A stretch of DNA of 64,000 nt from contig NZ_QYTV02000003.1 of assembly GCF_003605385.1 (NCBI RefSeq), positions 1 to 64,000 on the forward strand. Direction: 5' to 3'. Source of the DNA: Siminovitchia acidinfaciens. Its GTDB lineage: Bacteria; Bacillota; Bacilli; Bacillales; Bacillaceae_C. The translations under genes were made by a program, and so were the position numbers. The notes beneath the pieces are model-generated. The model did not search any database and was not told where the DNA came from. It saw only the letters and a program-made list of their open reading frames with translations. Positions 16,820 through 25,086 of the stretch are shown here, one piece after another (the stretch's first letter is position 1; each line of letters opens with the position of its first letter).

Positions 16820-18673
16820 GTGCTGGAGGTGCAAGACTCTCTAAAAAACTCTGTATGGAGCCGGTTTGTTCAGGAAGGTGTTCTTGATGAAAGCAGGATG
16901 AATAAAAGAATTTCGGAGTCTTGGTATATTTGTCGTCGGGATGGAGTTAATCCTTACAATGGAAAAGGTGTAGAGGTTCTGCAGCAAAACCAGTTTCTTC
17001 AACGAAAAAATGCCAATGGCCAATTGTTGCGTGCTGCTCTCCCTTTGATGAAAAAGCTCCAGAAATTTTTCGCTCATACAAAATCACTATTTTTACTCGT
17101 GGATTCAGATGGTTATGTGCTTTATATGAATGGCGATCCAACGGCATTGGAAAGAGCAGGTGCGATTAACTTTATTGAAGGCGTGAAGTGGACCGAGAAA
17201 GAGGTAGGGACAAATGCTGTTGGAACAGCGCTTCGGACAAAGGAGCCGATTACTGTCATAGGAGCCGAACATTATGCAGTCGCTTCCCAGTCATGGGGGT
17301 GCGCTTCTTCACCAATCCTCAACGAAGATGGACAGATTGCAGGTGTGTTGAACATCTCTTATCCATTGGAACATGGCATCCATGAACACATGCTCCCGGC
17401 TGTTGCATCCGCAGCTTACGCAATCGAACAGAAGCTGGTCAATATAGCAAAAGACAAAGAACTTGAATTGATGCAATGTGCCTCCCTTACTAACCCCCAA
17501 GATGCACTTACACTCGTTTGCAATATTAAAGAGGAGATCATTTGGTCAAGCGTCCATTTGCAAAAGGAAATTAAAAGCTGGCATTCAATGGACTTAAAGG
17601 CCTTCTTGAATGAAAATTACACTGTGGTTGAAAAGCAGCCAATATACTCTCCAACATCATCCGATTTGCTAGGGTATAAAATCTCATTGAAAAAGGTGGA
17701 GCTGACAGATAGAGCAAAAATGGTTTCTCGGAACCCGGATTTTCAATTTGATGGCGTATATGGAAATAGTGAAAGCTTCCAAATGGTACTGCTTCAGGCC
17801 GAAAGGGCATCCAGAACAAATATCACTGTTCATATCAATGGAGAAACGGGAACAGGAAAGGAAGTAATGGCCCGTTCCATTCATTTGAACAGCGCGAGGA
17901 AAGACGGACCGTTTGTGGCAGTGAATTGTGGTACTATTCCCAAGGATTTGATTTCCAGTGAATTGTTTGGCTATGTCAGCGGAGCTTTTACCGGAGCTAA
18001 ACGTAAAGGGCATCAAGGAAAATTCCAGCAGGCAAATAGCGGAACGCTATTTTTGGATGAAATTGCTGAAATATCACAGGAAATGCAAGTGGCACTGCTC
18101 AGAGTCCTAGAAGAAAAACAGGTCGTGCCTATCGGGGGGACTAAACCTTTCCCAGTGGATGTAAGAATCATTACTGCTACTCATAATGACTTAACCGAAT
18201 TAGTGAGAAATGGAGACATGAGGGAGGATTTCTTTTATAGGATATATGTCTATCCGATCCAATTGCCTCCTTTAAGAGACCGTCCAGAAGACATACCAAC
18301 TTTTATCTATCATTATCGCAGAAAGTATCAGTGGAATGTGACCTTGCTTCCGGAAGTGGTGGAATTTTTACAGGCTTACCAATGGCCGGGAAACATAAGG
18401 GAGCTTCAAAACGTTCTTGACCGTCTTCGAATTGAGTTTGAAAACAGGTCTCCTATATTGGAAGAAATGAAATCGCTCATAAATCCGATAACGAATCCCA
18501 ATGGCCTGAACAAATCAAAACAGCAGGAAGCCATGACATACAGGGAGCAGATTGAAAAGGCAAAGATGATGGATGCCCTGCTTACCTCAGAAGGAAATGT
18601 AACGAAAGCTGCTGCAAAACTTAATATATCAAGGAGCACATTTTATAGGAAGTTAAAGAAATTCAATTTATAA
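16820..18673 (+). CDS. acoR: Sigma-54-dependent activator AcoR
   Basis: 617 residues: an N-terminal GAF-type sensor (about 80-205), an AAA+ domain (about 315-535) with Walker A GETGTGKE (341-348) and the sigma-54 contact loop GAFTGA (388-393), and a C-terminal Fis-type helix-turn-helix (NVTKAAAKLNISRSTFYRKL). It would sense acetoin and activate the acoABC operon immediately downstream through the -24/-12 promoter at 18809. In B. subtilis acoR lies after acoL; here it lies upstream of acoA. The GTG start is preceded by GGCGGGAG. Confidence 0.92.
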   Translation: MLEVQDSLKNSVWSRFVQEGVLDESRMNKRISESWYICRRDGVNPYNGKGVEVLQQNQFLQRKNANGQLLRAALPLMKKLQKFFAHTKSLFLLVDSDGYVLYMNGDPTALERAGAINFIEGVKWTEKEVGTNAVGTALRTKEPITVIGAEHYAVASQSWGCASSPILNEDGQIAGVLNISYPLEHGIHEHMLPAVASAAYAIEQKLVNIAKDKELELMQCASLTNPQDALTLVCNIKEEIIWSSVHLQKEIKSWHSMDLKAFLNENYTVVEKQPIYSPTSSDLLGYKISLKKVELTDRAKMVSRNPDFQFDGVYGNSESFQMVLLQAERASRTNITVHINGETGTGKEVMARSIHLNSARKDGPFVAVNCGTIPKDLISSELFGYVSGAFTGAKRKGHQGKFQQANSGTLFLDEIAEISQEMQVALLRVLEEKQVVPIGGTKPFPVDVRIITATHNDLTELVRNGDMREDFFYRIYVYPIQLPPLRDRPEDIPTFIYHYRRKYQWNVTLLPEVVEFLQAYQWPGNIRELQNVLDRLRIEFENRSPILEEMKSLINPITNPNGLNKSKQQEAMTYREQIEKAKMMDALLTSEGNVTKAAAKLNISRSTFYRKLKKFNL

Positions 18674-18692
18674 TCATGAGAAAAAATGAGAC

Positions 18693-18725
18693 AAATTGAG
18701 ACGGTGTATGAAAGAGTCCCAATTT
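18693..18725 (+). promoter_or_regulatory. Probable AcoR upstream activating sequence
   Basis: AAATTGAGAC and GTCCCAATTT form an inverted repeat (9 of 10 matching) with a 13-base centre. It lies about 84-116 bases upstream of the -24 element, the usual distance for a sigma-54 enhancer, and sits between the acoR stop codon and the acoR terminator. Confidence 0.65.
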
Positions 18726-18730
18726 CAAAA

Positions 18731-18766
18731 CAATCAGATGCTTGATAGCTATCTGATTGTTTTTTG
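18731..18766 (+). terminator. Terminator of acoR
   Basis: CAATCAGAT/ATCTGATTG stem with a T-run (TTTTTTG). It separates acoR from the acoABC promoter. Confidence 0.85.
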
Positions 18767-18808
18767 TTGAGCGGCCGTATCATCAGCTTTTTAAAAGAGG
18801 TTTACGAA

Positions 18809-18825
18809 TTGGCATATAATTTGCA
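18809..18825 (+). promoter_or_regulatory. Sigma-54 (-24/-12) promoter of acoABC
   Basis: TTGGCATATAATTTGCA contains TGGCA and TTGCA with the spacing of the -24/-12 consensus. It is 53 bases before acoA and downstream of the AcoR gene and its probable binding site. Confidence 0.9.
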
Positions 18826-18877
18826 CTATTTAAATGTGAATCTACCAATATTTTATAATTTGATAGGAGGAGAGGGA

Positions 18878-19864
18878 ATGACGCTTTCAGCAGTAGCCAA
18901 TTTAACGAAGCAAAAAGCCAAGTGGATGTATGAGAAAATGTGTGAAATCCGCCAGTTCGAAGACAAGGTCCATGAAGTTTTTCAAACGGGAGTCTTGCCG
19001 GGATTTGTGCATCTGTATGCAGGCCAGGAAGCTGTAGCTGTCGGAGTTTGTGCCCACCTGGATGATAAGGACAGTATCACTAGCACGCATAGAGGCCATG
19101 GGCACTGCATTGCCAAGGGCTGTGATCTGGATGGGATGATGGCTGAGATTTATGGGAAAGTGACAGGCTTGTGTAAAGGCAAGGGAGGTTCCATGCATAT
19201 CGCCGATGTAGAAAAAGGGATGCTCGGTGCGAACGGAATCGTCGGCGGTGGTTTTCCATTGGCGGTCGGGGCTGCTTTGACGGCAAAGACATTGAACACG
19301 GATGCAGTAGCCGTCTGTTTTTTCGGCGATGGTGCCAATAACCATGGGACTTTCCATGAAGGGATCAATATGGCGGCAATTTGGAATCTTCCTGTTGTGT
19401 TTGTTGCAGAAAATAATGGCTATGCCGAGGCGACACCTTTCCATTATGCCTCAAGTTGTTCCAACATTGCGGATAGGGCAGCTGCCTATAACATACCTGG
19501 GGAAAAGGTGGACGGCAAGGATATCATGGCTGTTTACGCTGCAGCAGAGCGTGCGGTCAAACGTGCCAGAAATGGAGAAGGCCCTACATTAATAGAATGT
19601 GTTACTTACCGTAATTACGGACACTTTGAGGGAGATGCCCAAACATATAAAACTTCCGAAGATAAAGAAAAGCATTTGAATGAATTGGATGCCATTGTGA
19701 TGTTCCGTGAATACGCCCTATCAAATGATCTAATAAGTGAAAAAGAGCTGAATCAAATTGATAACCAGGTAAAAGAAGCAGTTGAAAAGGCCGTTAAGTT
19801 TTCTGAGGAAAGTCCTTTTCCGAATGAAGAAGACTTGTTAAGAGATGTCTATGTTTCTTATTAA
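18878..19864 (+). CDS. acoA: Acetoin dehydrogenase E1 alpha subunit
   Basis: 328 residues, thiamine-diphosphate-dependent E1 alpha. The cofactor motif FGDGANNHGTFHEG and the conserved THRGHGHCIAKG loop are visible. With AcoB it cleaves acetoin and transfers the acetyl unit to the lipoyl domain of AcoC. ATG 18878 is chosen because AGGAGGAGAGGGA precedes it; the reading frame is open 38 codons upstream but that part covers the sigma-54 promoter. It is the first gene of the acoABC operon. Confidence 0.94.
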   Translation: MTLSAVANLTKQKAKWMYEKMCEIRQFEDKVHEVFQTGVLPGFVHLYAGQEAVAVGVCAHLDDKDSITSTHRGHGHCIAKGCDLDGMMAEIYGKVTGLCKGKGGSMHIADVEKGMLGANGIVGGGFPLAVGAALTAKTLNTDAVAVCFFGDGANNHGTFHEGINMAAIWNLPVVFVAENNGYAEATPFHYASSCSNIADRAAAYNIPGEKVDGKDIMAVYAAAERAVKRARNGEGPTLIECVTYRNYGHFEGDAQTYKTSEDKEKHLNELDAIVMFREYALSNDLISEKELNQIDNQVKEAVEKAVKFSEESPFPNEEDLLRDVYVSY

Positions 19865-19886
19865 AATGATGGAGGTGGAATAGAAG

Positions 19887-20921
19887 ATGACAAGAAAAAT
19901 ATCATATTCAAACGCAATAAATGAAGCCATGAAACTTGCGATGAGACAGGATGAAACGGTTATTTTGATGGGGGAGGACGTAGCCGGAGGGGCTGAGGTC
20001 GATCATTTGCAGGATGAAGACGCTTGGGGCGGAGTCATGGGTGTAACGAAGGGGCTTGTGACGGAGTTCGGAAGAAACAGGGTGTTGGACACCCCTATTG
20101 CAGAAGCAGGGTTTATCGGTGCATCTGTCACTGCAGCAGCAACAGGACTGCGTCCTATTGCTGAGCTTATGTTTAATGATTTTATTGGCAGCTGTCTGGA
20201 TGAAGTTATGAATCAAGGGGCCAAACTGCGTTATATGTTTGGAGGAAAAGCAAAGGTTCCACTGACAATCCGCACGATGCATGGCGCGGGTTTTCGAGCG
20301 GCGGCGCAGCATTCACAAAGCCTTTATGCTCTCTTCACCCATATACCCGGGTTAAAAGTGGTTGTGCCTTCCACACCGCGGGATGCTAAGGGACTTCTAT
20401 TGGCCTCCATATTCGATGATGATCCCGTAATCTTTTTTGAAGATAAGACGCTCTACAATATGAAGGGAGAAGTGGAGGAAGGATTCTTCACCATTCCGCT
20501 CGGGAAGGCGGATATTAAGCGTGAAGGCAGTGATCTTACAATCGTTGCCATCGGAAAACAGGTTCACACCGCATTGGAAGCAGCGCAAAAGCTTGCTGAA
20601 AGAGGAATAGAAGCTGAGGTGGTTGATCCACGAAGCCTGTCCCCATTAGATGAAGAGACAATATTAAACTCTGTTGCCAAAACAAGCCGCTTAATCATCA
20701 TCGATGAAGCCAACCCAAGGTGTAACGCGGCTACTGACATTTCGGCGCTAGTGGCAGATAAGGGATTCGATTATTTGGATGCTCCAATCAAAATGATCAC
20801 AGCACCTCATAGCCCGGTACCATTTTCACCGATACTGGAAGACCTGTACTTGCCATCGGCGGAAAAAGTCCTACAGGTAGTGGCGGAAATGATCGGTGAC
20901 GAAACAATGGCAATCAAATAA
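19887..20921 (+). CDS. acoB: Acetoin dehydrogenase E1 beta subunit
   Basis: 344 residues, the E1 beta partner of AcoA, with GEDVAGGAEVDHLQDEDAWG, which resembles acetoin dehydrogenases more than pyruvate dehydrogenases, and the C-terminal IDEANPRCNAATDI region. Good ribosome site TGGAGGTGG before ATG 19887. A second, less similar E1 pair occurs at 39664-41729 and serves a different substrate. Confidence 0.93.
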   Translation: MTRKISYSNAINEAMKLAMRQDETVILMGEDVAGGAEVDHLQDEDAWGGVMGVTKGLVTEFGRNRVLDTPIAEAGFIGASVTAAATGLRPIAELMFNDFIGSCLDEVMNQGAKLRYMFGGKAKVPLTIRTMHGAGFRAAAQHSQSLYALFTHIPGLKVVVPSTPRDAKGLLLASIFDDDPVIFFEDKTLYNMKGEVEEGFFTIPLGKADIKREGSDLTIVAIGKQVHTALEAAQKLAERGIEAEVVDPRSLSPLDEETILNSVAKTSRLIIIDEANPRCNAATDISALVADKGFDYLDAPIKMITAPHSPVPFSPILEDLYLPSAEKVLQVVAEMIGDETMAIK

Positions 20922-20993
20922 TTAATACTGGATGCGTGTTGTGCATTTAATGCCGGCACGCTCCTTTCCATATAAATACAGGGAGGTTGGAAT

Positions 20994-22208
20994 ATGGCTG
21001 TACAAATTATTATGCCTAAGCTTGGAATGGGAATGGAAGAAGGAACGGTTGTTGAGTGGCTTAAGAAGATAGGTGACAAGGTTGAAAAAGGAGAATCAAT
21101 AGCAGTTATCAGTTCCGATAAAATTGAAAAAGATATTGAGGCACCTGACAGCGGGGTACTGCTGGAAGTTGCCGCAACAGAAGATGAGACGGTGGCTGTG
21201 GGAGAAGCCATCGGATTCATCGGCGAGTCCGGAGAAAAAGTGGAGAGTGCTTCAAAAAGTGATTTCAAGCCTGTTGCTGCAGCTAAAGAAACGGCTGCCG
21301 CAGCTGAAAAAGTCATCGAACGTCCGCCATTAAACATGCAGATAAAAGTGAGGATATCTCCAGCTGCCAGAAAGCTGGCGAAGGCGGAAGGAATCGATGT
21401 GAATTCAGTACAGGGCACAGGCCCGCAGGGGAGAGTGACGAGAGAGGATATAGAAAAAGCGATTAAAAACAAGAGAGAGAAGGAGACAGCTGTTTCACCG
21501 CCCGCAGAACTGGAGAAGTTTGAACCTGCATCTGTAAAACAAATTACAGGGATGAGGAAGGTCATTGCGGAAAGGATGTTTACCAGCATTCAACAGAGTG
21601 CGCAGCTGACAATCCATATGCGTGCGAATGTGACGGAAATGCTCGCACTACGCAAGAGGATCAATTCCGGTCACGAACACACTAATCTAACTGTGACAGA
21701 CTTTATTGCTAAAGCAGTCATCCAGGCATTGCAAAAACATAAAAATATGAACAGCACATATGTGGACAATCAGATTAAATCCTATGATTCAGTTCATCTC
21801 GGTATTGCCGTAGCATTGGTAAATGGATTGGTTGTCCCTGTCATCCGTCAGGCAGAGCAGCATACAATGGAGGGGCTTTCCAATCGAATAAAGCAGTTTA
21901 GCAAAAAGGCTAGAGAAGGATCGCTTGATAGTATTGAACTGAAAGGTTCCACTTTTACAATTACGAGCCTGGGTGCATCTGGAGTCGAGTTTTTCACCCC
22001 AATTTTAAATCCGCCTGAAGTGGGTATTCTAGGTGTTGGATTAATAACGGATACACCAGTGTATGTAGGAGACGAGCTACAAAGACAGTCACTGCTTCCT
22101 TTGAGTTTGACATTCGATCACCGGGCAATTGACGGAGTACCCGCTAGTGAATTTCTGACAACAATCAAAGGGCTGCTGGAGAGTCCATACCAAATGTTGA
22201 TAAAATAA
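20994..22208 (+). CDS. acoC: Acetoin dehydrogenase E2 (dihydrolipoyl acetyltransferase)
   Basis: 404 residues: one lipoyl domain (1-78) with the lipoylated Lys43 in SSDKIEKD, a linker, a peripheral-subunit binding domain (about 116-155, RISPAARKLAKAEG), and a catalytic acyltransferase domain ending in FDHRAIDG (His376, Asp380). It moves the acetyl group from E1 to CoA. No acoL (E3) gene follows, so dihydrolipoamide dehydrogenase must come from another locus. GGGAGGTTGGAAT precedes the ATG. Confidence 0.94.
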   Translation: MAVQIIMPKLGMGMEEGTVVEWLKKIGDKVEKGESIAVISSDKIEKDIEAPDSGVLLEVAATEDETVAVGEAIGFIGESGEKVESASKSDFKPVAAAKETAAAAEKVIERPPLNMQIKVRISPAARKLAKAEGIDVNSVQGTGPQGRVTREDIEKAIKNKREKETAVSPPAELEKFEPASVKQITGMRKVIAERMFTSIQQSAQLTIHMRANVTEMLALRKRINSGHEHTNLTVTDFIAKAVIQALQKHKNMNSTYVDNQIKSYDSVHLGIAVALVNGLVVPVIRQAEQHTMEGLSNRIKQFSKKAREGSLDSIELKGSTFTITSLGASGVEFFTPILNPPEVGILGVGLITDTPVYVGDELQRQSLLPLSLTFDHRAIDGVPASEFLTTIKGLLESPYQMLIK

Positions 22209-22253
22209 TACTCATTTCTAAACCTGATAAATGTGAACATTCGGTGACAACCA

Positions 22254-22416
22254 TTGCCGATTCATGTCGAGTTTTGTATAATAATTTTTGCATGCAACGA
22301 AATGTATGTAGAGTAGTTTACTATCTGCGTGGGGGCAACCCCATAAACTGCTCCATACACAACCATTTACTAACGCAGTGTTTCGTTCCAATGAAGGACG
22401 AAGCACTGCGTTTTTC
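22254..22416 (+). ncRNA. Candidate small RNA with own promoter and terminator
   Basis: TTGCCG (22254-22259) and TATAAT (22277-22282), spaced 17, form a plausible promoter that would start RNA near 22290. The about 125-base transcript has imperfect inverted repeats (TGTATGTAGAGTAGTTTA against TAAACTGCTCCATACA) around a GGGGGCAACCCC hairpin. It ends in a strong terminator, ACGCAGTG ... CACTGCGT plus five T, immediately before the converging gene. No ORF with a ribosome site is present. I do not recognise a known RNA family. Confidence 0.5.
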
Positions 22417-22420
22417 CATT

Positions 22421-23098
22421 TTATATCATGGCTCTTGACAGGATGGATGTCTGCGCATTCCCTCCGTTTACATGAGTGAACATAGAGGCTAATGATTCAA
22501 CCAATTTCTCCGCATTATGTAATTCTATCTTCGGTGAAAGATAAACTATTTGAAGCGCGCTTGTTGTCTTTGATGTGACAGCTGTTCTTGTTGAATCCAC
22601 GAACGGGCTGCCAAACGGACCATCATTGTCAGCAGTGACAAGCAGGTTTTCCGCATTGTTTTTTCGGCCATTCAAACCTTCATAAAACTCTTCCGGTTCC
22701 CCGGTTCGAAGCATGACATTGCCTTTAATATGTTCACTGTCATAAATTCCGAGGGGAATTCTATATTCCATCGAAAAGAAATTATTCAAATCAGTCGCTG
22801 AATTCATCGATGAAAGGTAGTTTTGTTTTTTTACCCTTCTATAAAGTGCCTCCGCAGAATGTCTATAGCGGTTTGGGTCCTTGCCGAGCTTCTTGAAGAT
22901 GGATCTCCATTCCCTGATTTCTTCATAATCAGTCACATTTTTATTTTCTAGCTCAAAATACGCGGATTCTTGAAACAGCTGCAGCCTGCCTTTTAACATT
23001 TGCGGAGAGTCCCCAACTGTTATATTGTCATATTGGATGACTCCGATTTTCAAATCGGGAATCACTTCATGGAGTGATGAGTCTATGAATACTTCCAA
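22421..23098 (-). CDS. B3/B4 tRNA-binding domain protein
   Basis: 225 residues. The sequence carries the B3/B4 domain found as the editing region of phenylalanyl-tRNA synthetase beta and as free-standing proteins (WRSIFKKLGKDPNRYRHSAE, then LNNFFSMEYRIPLGIYD). Free-standing members may act on mischarged tRNA or bind tRNA, but their role is mostly untested. TTG 23098 is taken as start because GGAGGTGAAAACG lies just before it; the 25 in-frame upstream codons lack a ribosome site. The gene converges on the candidate small RNA. Confidence 0.8.
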   Translation of the reverse strand: MEVFIDSSLHEVIPDLKIGVIQYDNITVGDSPQMLKGRLQLFQESAYFELENKNVTDYEEIREWRSIFKKLGKDPNRYRHSAEALYRRVKKQNYLSSMNSATDLNNFFSMEYRIPLGIYDSEHIKGNVMLRTGEPEEFYEGLNGRKNNAENLLVTADNDGPFGSPFVDSTRTAVTSKTTSALQIVYLSPKIELHNAEKLVESLASMFTHVNGGNAQTSILSRAMI

Positions 23099-23209
23099 CG
23101 TTTTCACCTCCAATTTTCTTTTCAAATAGTTTATCATATAGTTGCGGTTAGTACAGTTAAGCCAAACCGGCATTTAAATATAAAGTTTAATTGAAAGGAG
23201 GATCGAACT

Positions 23210-24358
23210 GTGGATTATGGAAAATTAAAGAATGAGATTATTGAATACAGCAAAAAGATCGGTATTGATAAAATCGGATTTACGAGTGCGGATCCATTTG
23301 TTGAAATGAAGAACCTGTTGATCAGGCAGGAAGAGCTGGGCTATCAATCAGGTTTTGAACATAAAAATATTGAAGAACGTACACATCCGGAACTTATTTT
23401 TGATGAACCACGATCCATTATCGCCATTGCACTTGCCTACCCTTCAAAAATGAAAGATGCGCCACGCGGTGAACGCGGTGCAAGAAGAGGCATTTTCTGC
23501 AAGGCGTCCTGGGGTGTGGATTATCACGTACTCGTTCGTGAAAAACTGGAGCAGCTGGCTTCCTTTATTGACAATAAAGTTCAGGATGCCAGGTTTAAGC
23601 TTATGGTAGATACAGGAGAACTGGTCGACAGAGCCGTGGCGGAACGGGCAGGGATTGGCTGGAGCGGAAAAAACTGTTCGATCATCACCCCTGAATTCGG
23701 CTCGTATGTTTATCTTGGCGAGATGATCACAAACCTCCCTTTGGCACCAGACGAGCCGATGGAGGATCAATGCGGTGAATGCACAAAGTGTCTAGATGCA
23801 TGTCCGACGGGCGCACTTATTCAGCCGGGACAGCTTGATGCACAAAGTTGCATTGCATTTTTGACACAGACGAAAGGCCTTCTGCCTGATGAATTTCGGG
23901 ATAAAATTGGAAACCGTCTATATGGATGTGACACATGTCAGGTTGTCTGTCCCAAGAATAAAGGGATTGATTCAGATTGGCATGAGCAAATGAAGCCGGA
24001 TCCTGAAATTGCGAAGCCTTTGCTTCAGCCATTGCTAGAAATCTCGAACCGGGAATTCAAAGGAAAATTTGGAGAGGTTTCAGCTTCATGGCGTGGCAAG
24101 AAGCCTATTCAACGTAATGCAATTTTAGCTTTGGCGCATTTTAAAGAACAACCGGCTGTCGAGGATTTGATCAAAGTATTAAATGAAGATGTGAGACCAG
24201 AGATCAGGGGAACAGCTGCTTGGTCACTCGGGAAAATCGGAGGCAATCAGGCTGAAAAAGCACTGATTCATGCAAAGTCCAAGGAAGAGCATCCGGAAGT
24301 ATTAGAAGAGATTAATAAGGGGCTTCGGTTTTTTGAATCCCATGAAAACATAAAGTAA
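23210..24358 (+). CDS. queG: Epoxyqueuosine reductase QueG
   Basis: 382 residues. An N-terminal cobalamin-binding reductase part is followed by a double [4Fe-4S] ferredoxin region (CGECTKCLDACPTG and CDTCQVVCPKN) and C-terminal HEAT-like repeats (about 310-370). QueG performs the last step of queuosine synthesis, reducing epoxyqueuosine in tRNA. The GTG start follows AAAGGAGGATCGAAC. It neighbours another tRNA-related gene, the B3/B4 protein, divergently, and trmL lies about 1.7 kb further on. Confidence 0.95.
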   Translation: MDYGKLKNEIIEYSKKIGIDKIGFTSADPFVEMKNLLIRQEELGYQSGFEHKNIEERTHPELIFDEPRSIIAIALAYPSKMKDAPRGERGARRGIFCKASWGVDYHVLVREKLEQLASFIDNKVQDARFKLMVDTGELVDRAVAERAGIGWSGKNCSIITPEFGSYVYLGEMITNLPLAPDEPMEDQCGECTKCLDACPTGALIQPGQLDAQSCIAFLTQTKGLLPDEFRDKIGNRLYGCDTCQVVCPKNKGIDSDWHEQMKPDPEIAKPLLQPLLEISNREFKGKFGEVSASWRGKKPIQRNAILALAHFKEQPAVEDLIKVLNEDVRPEIRGTAAWSLGKIGGNQAEKALIHAKSKEEHPEVLEEINKGLRFFESHENIK

Positions 24359-24363
24359 TCAAG

Positions 24364-24390
24364 CGGACAAAGTGTTTGTCCGTTTTTTTT
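24364..24390 (+). terminator. Terminator of queG
   Basis: GCGGACAAA-GTG-TTTGTCCG stem followed by eight T. Confidence 0.9.
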
Positions 24391-24433
24391 GTATAAAAAA
24401 ATAAATGGAGTTTCGCATTTTTTGTCTAGTTAT

Positions 24434-24458
24434 GTTTTAAAAAATTTAAAGCGGGAAC
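24434..24458 (+). promoter_or_regulatory. Probable sigma-B promoter
   Basis: GTTTTA and GGGAAC are separated by 13 bases, close to the sigma-B consensus GTTTAA-N12-14-GGGTAT. It lies 48 bases before a general-stress-type KGG protein, a class often controlled by sigma-B. Confidence 0.6.
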
Positions 24459-24505
24459 GAAGTAGTAGTGTAAGAGGAAATAATCTTTGAAGGAGGATTT
24501 TAATA

Positions 24506-24898
24506 ATGGCTAACAAAGACAATGATCGTAAAATGACACTAGAGGAAGCAGGCCGTAAAGGCGGAGAAGCGACTTCAAAAAATCATGATCGAGACTTCTA
24601 TGAAGAAATTGGCCGTAAGGGCGGAGAAGCGACAGCAGAAAGCCATGACAGAGAATTCTACGAAGAGATTGGACGCAAAGGCGGGGAAGCCACTGCGAAA
24701 AACCATGATAGGGACTTCTATGAGGAAATCGGCCGTAAGGGCGGAGAAGCCACAGCCGAAAATCATGACAGGGACTTTTACGAGGAAATTGGCCGAAAAG
24801 GCGGAGAGGCTACGTCTAAAAATCATGACCGCGACTTCTATGAAGAAATCGGGGAAAAAGGCGGAAACGCTCGTGCCAGACAACGTGATGATAAATAA
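24506..24898 (+). CDS. KGG-repeat general stress protein (GsiB-like)
   Basis: 130 residues made almost entirely of a 20-residue repeat, GRKGGEAT..NHDRDFYEEI, with six KGG units, the last diverged (EKGGNARARQ). It is very hydrophilic and probably disordered, like B. subtilis GsiB and plant LEA proteins, which protect against drying or osmotic stress. At DNA level this is a 60-base tandem array. AAGGAGGATTTTAAT precedes the ATG. A sigma-B-like promoter lies upstream. Confidence 0.92.
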   Translation: MANKDNDRKMTLEEAGRKGGEATSKNHDRDFYEEIGRKGGEATAESHDREFYEEIGRKGGEATAKNHDRDFYEEIGRKGGEATAENHDRDFYEEIGRKGGEATSKNHDRDFYEEIGEKGGNARARQRDDK

Positions 24899-24905
24899 GA
24901 TAGGC

Positions 24906-24976
24906 GCAAGGCGCACGCTTAAATCGCCACGTTCTATGGCGCCGGCGGCACTAGGACATCCTATCCGTCGGAGCTA
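24906..24976 (-). repeat. Interspersed repeat, short inverted copy
   Basis: Read on the minus strand this is GTCTAGCTCCGACGGATAGG..., continuing with GTCCTAGTGCCGCCGGCGCC. It is nearly identical to the start of the repeat at 26605 but in the opposite direction, and is cut short after about 70 bases. Confidence 0.8.
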
Positions 24977-24991
24977 GACATATAACTTTAC

Positions 24992-25028
24992 AAAGAGGGA
25001 GACGTAAGTGATGCGTCTCCCTCTTTTT
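24992..25028 (+). terminator. Terminator of the KGG gene
   Basis: AAAGAGGGAGACG/CGTCTCCCTCTTT, a 13-bp stem with T-run. Confidence 0.9.
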
Positions 25029-25086
25029 GCATTTAAAAAAGATAAATGCCCACTTCTATGCATATATATCGGCGAGGAGGGATGAA

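Noticed and set aside
24555-24860. CRISPR-like regular array
   Set aside because: The 60-base periodicity is the coding repeat of the KGG protein; there are no variable spacers. No CRISPR array was seen in the window.
24575-24977. Long frames antisense to and out of frame with the KGG gene
   Set aside because: The 60-base repeat keeps all frames open; only the +1 frame has a ribosome site and a known family.
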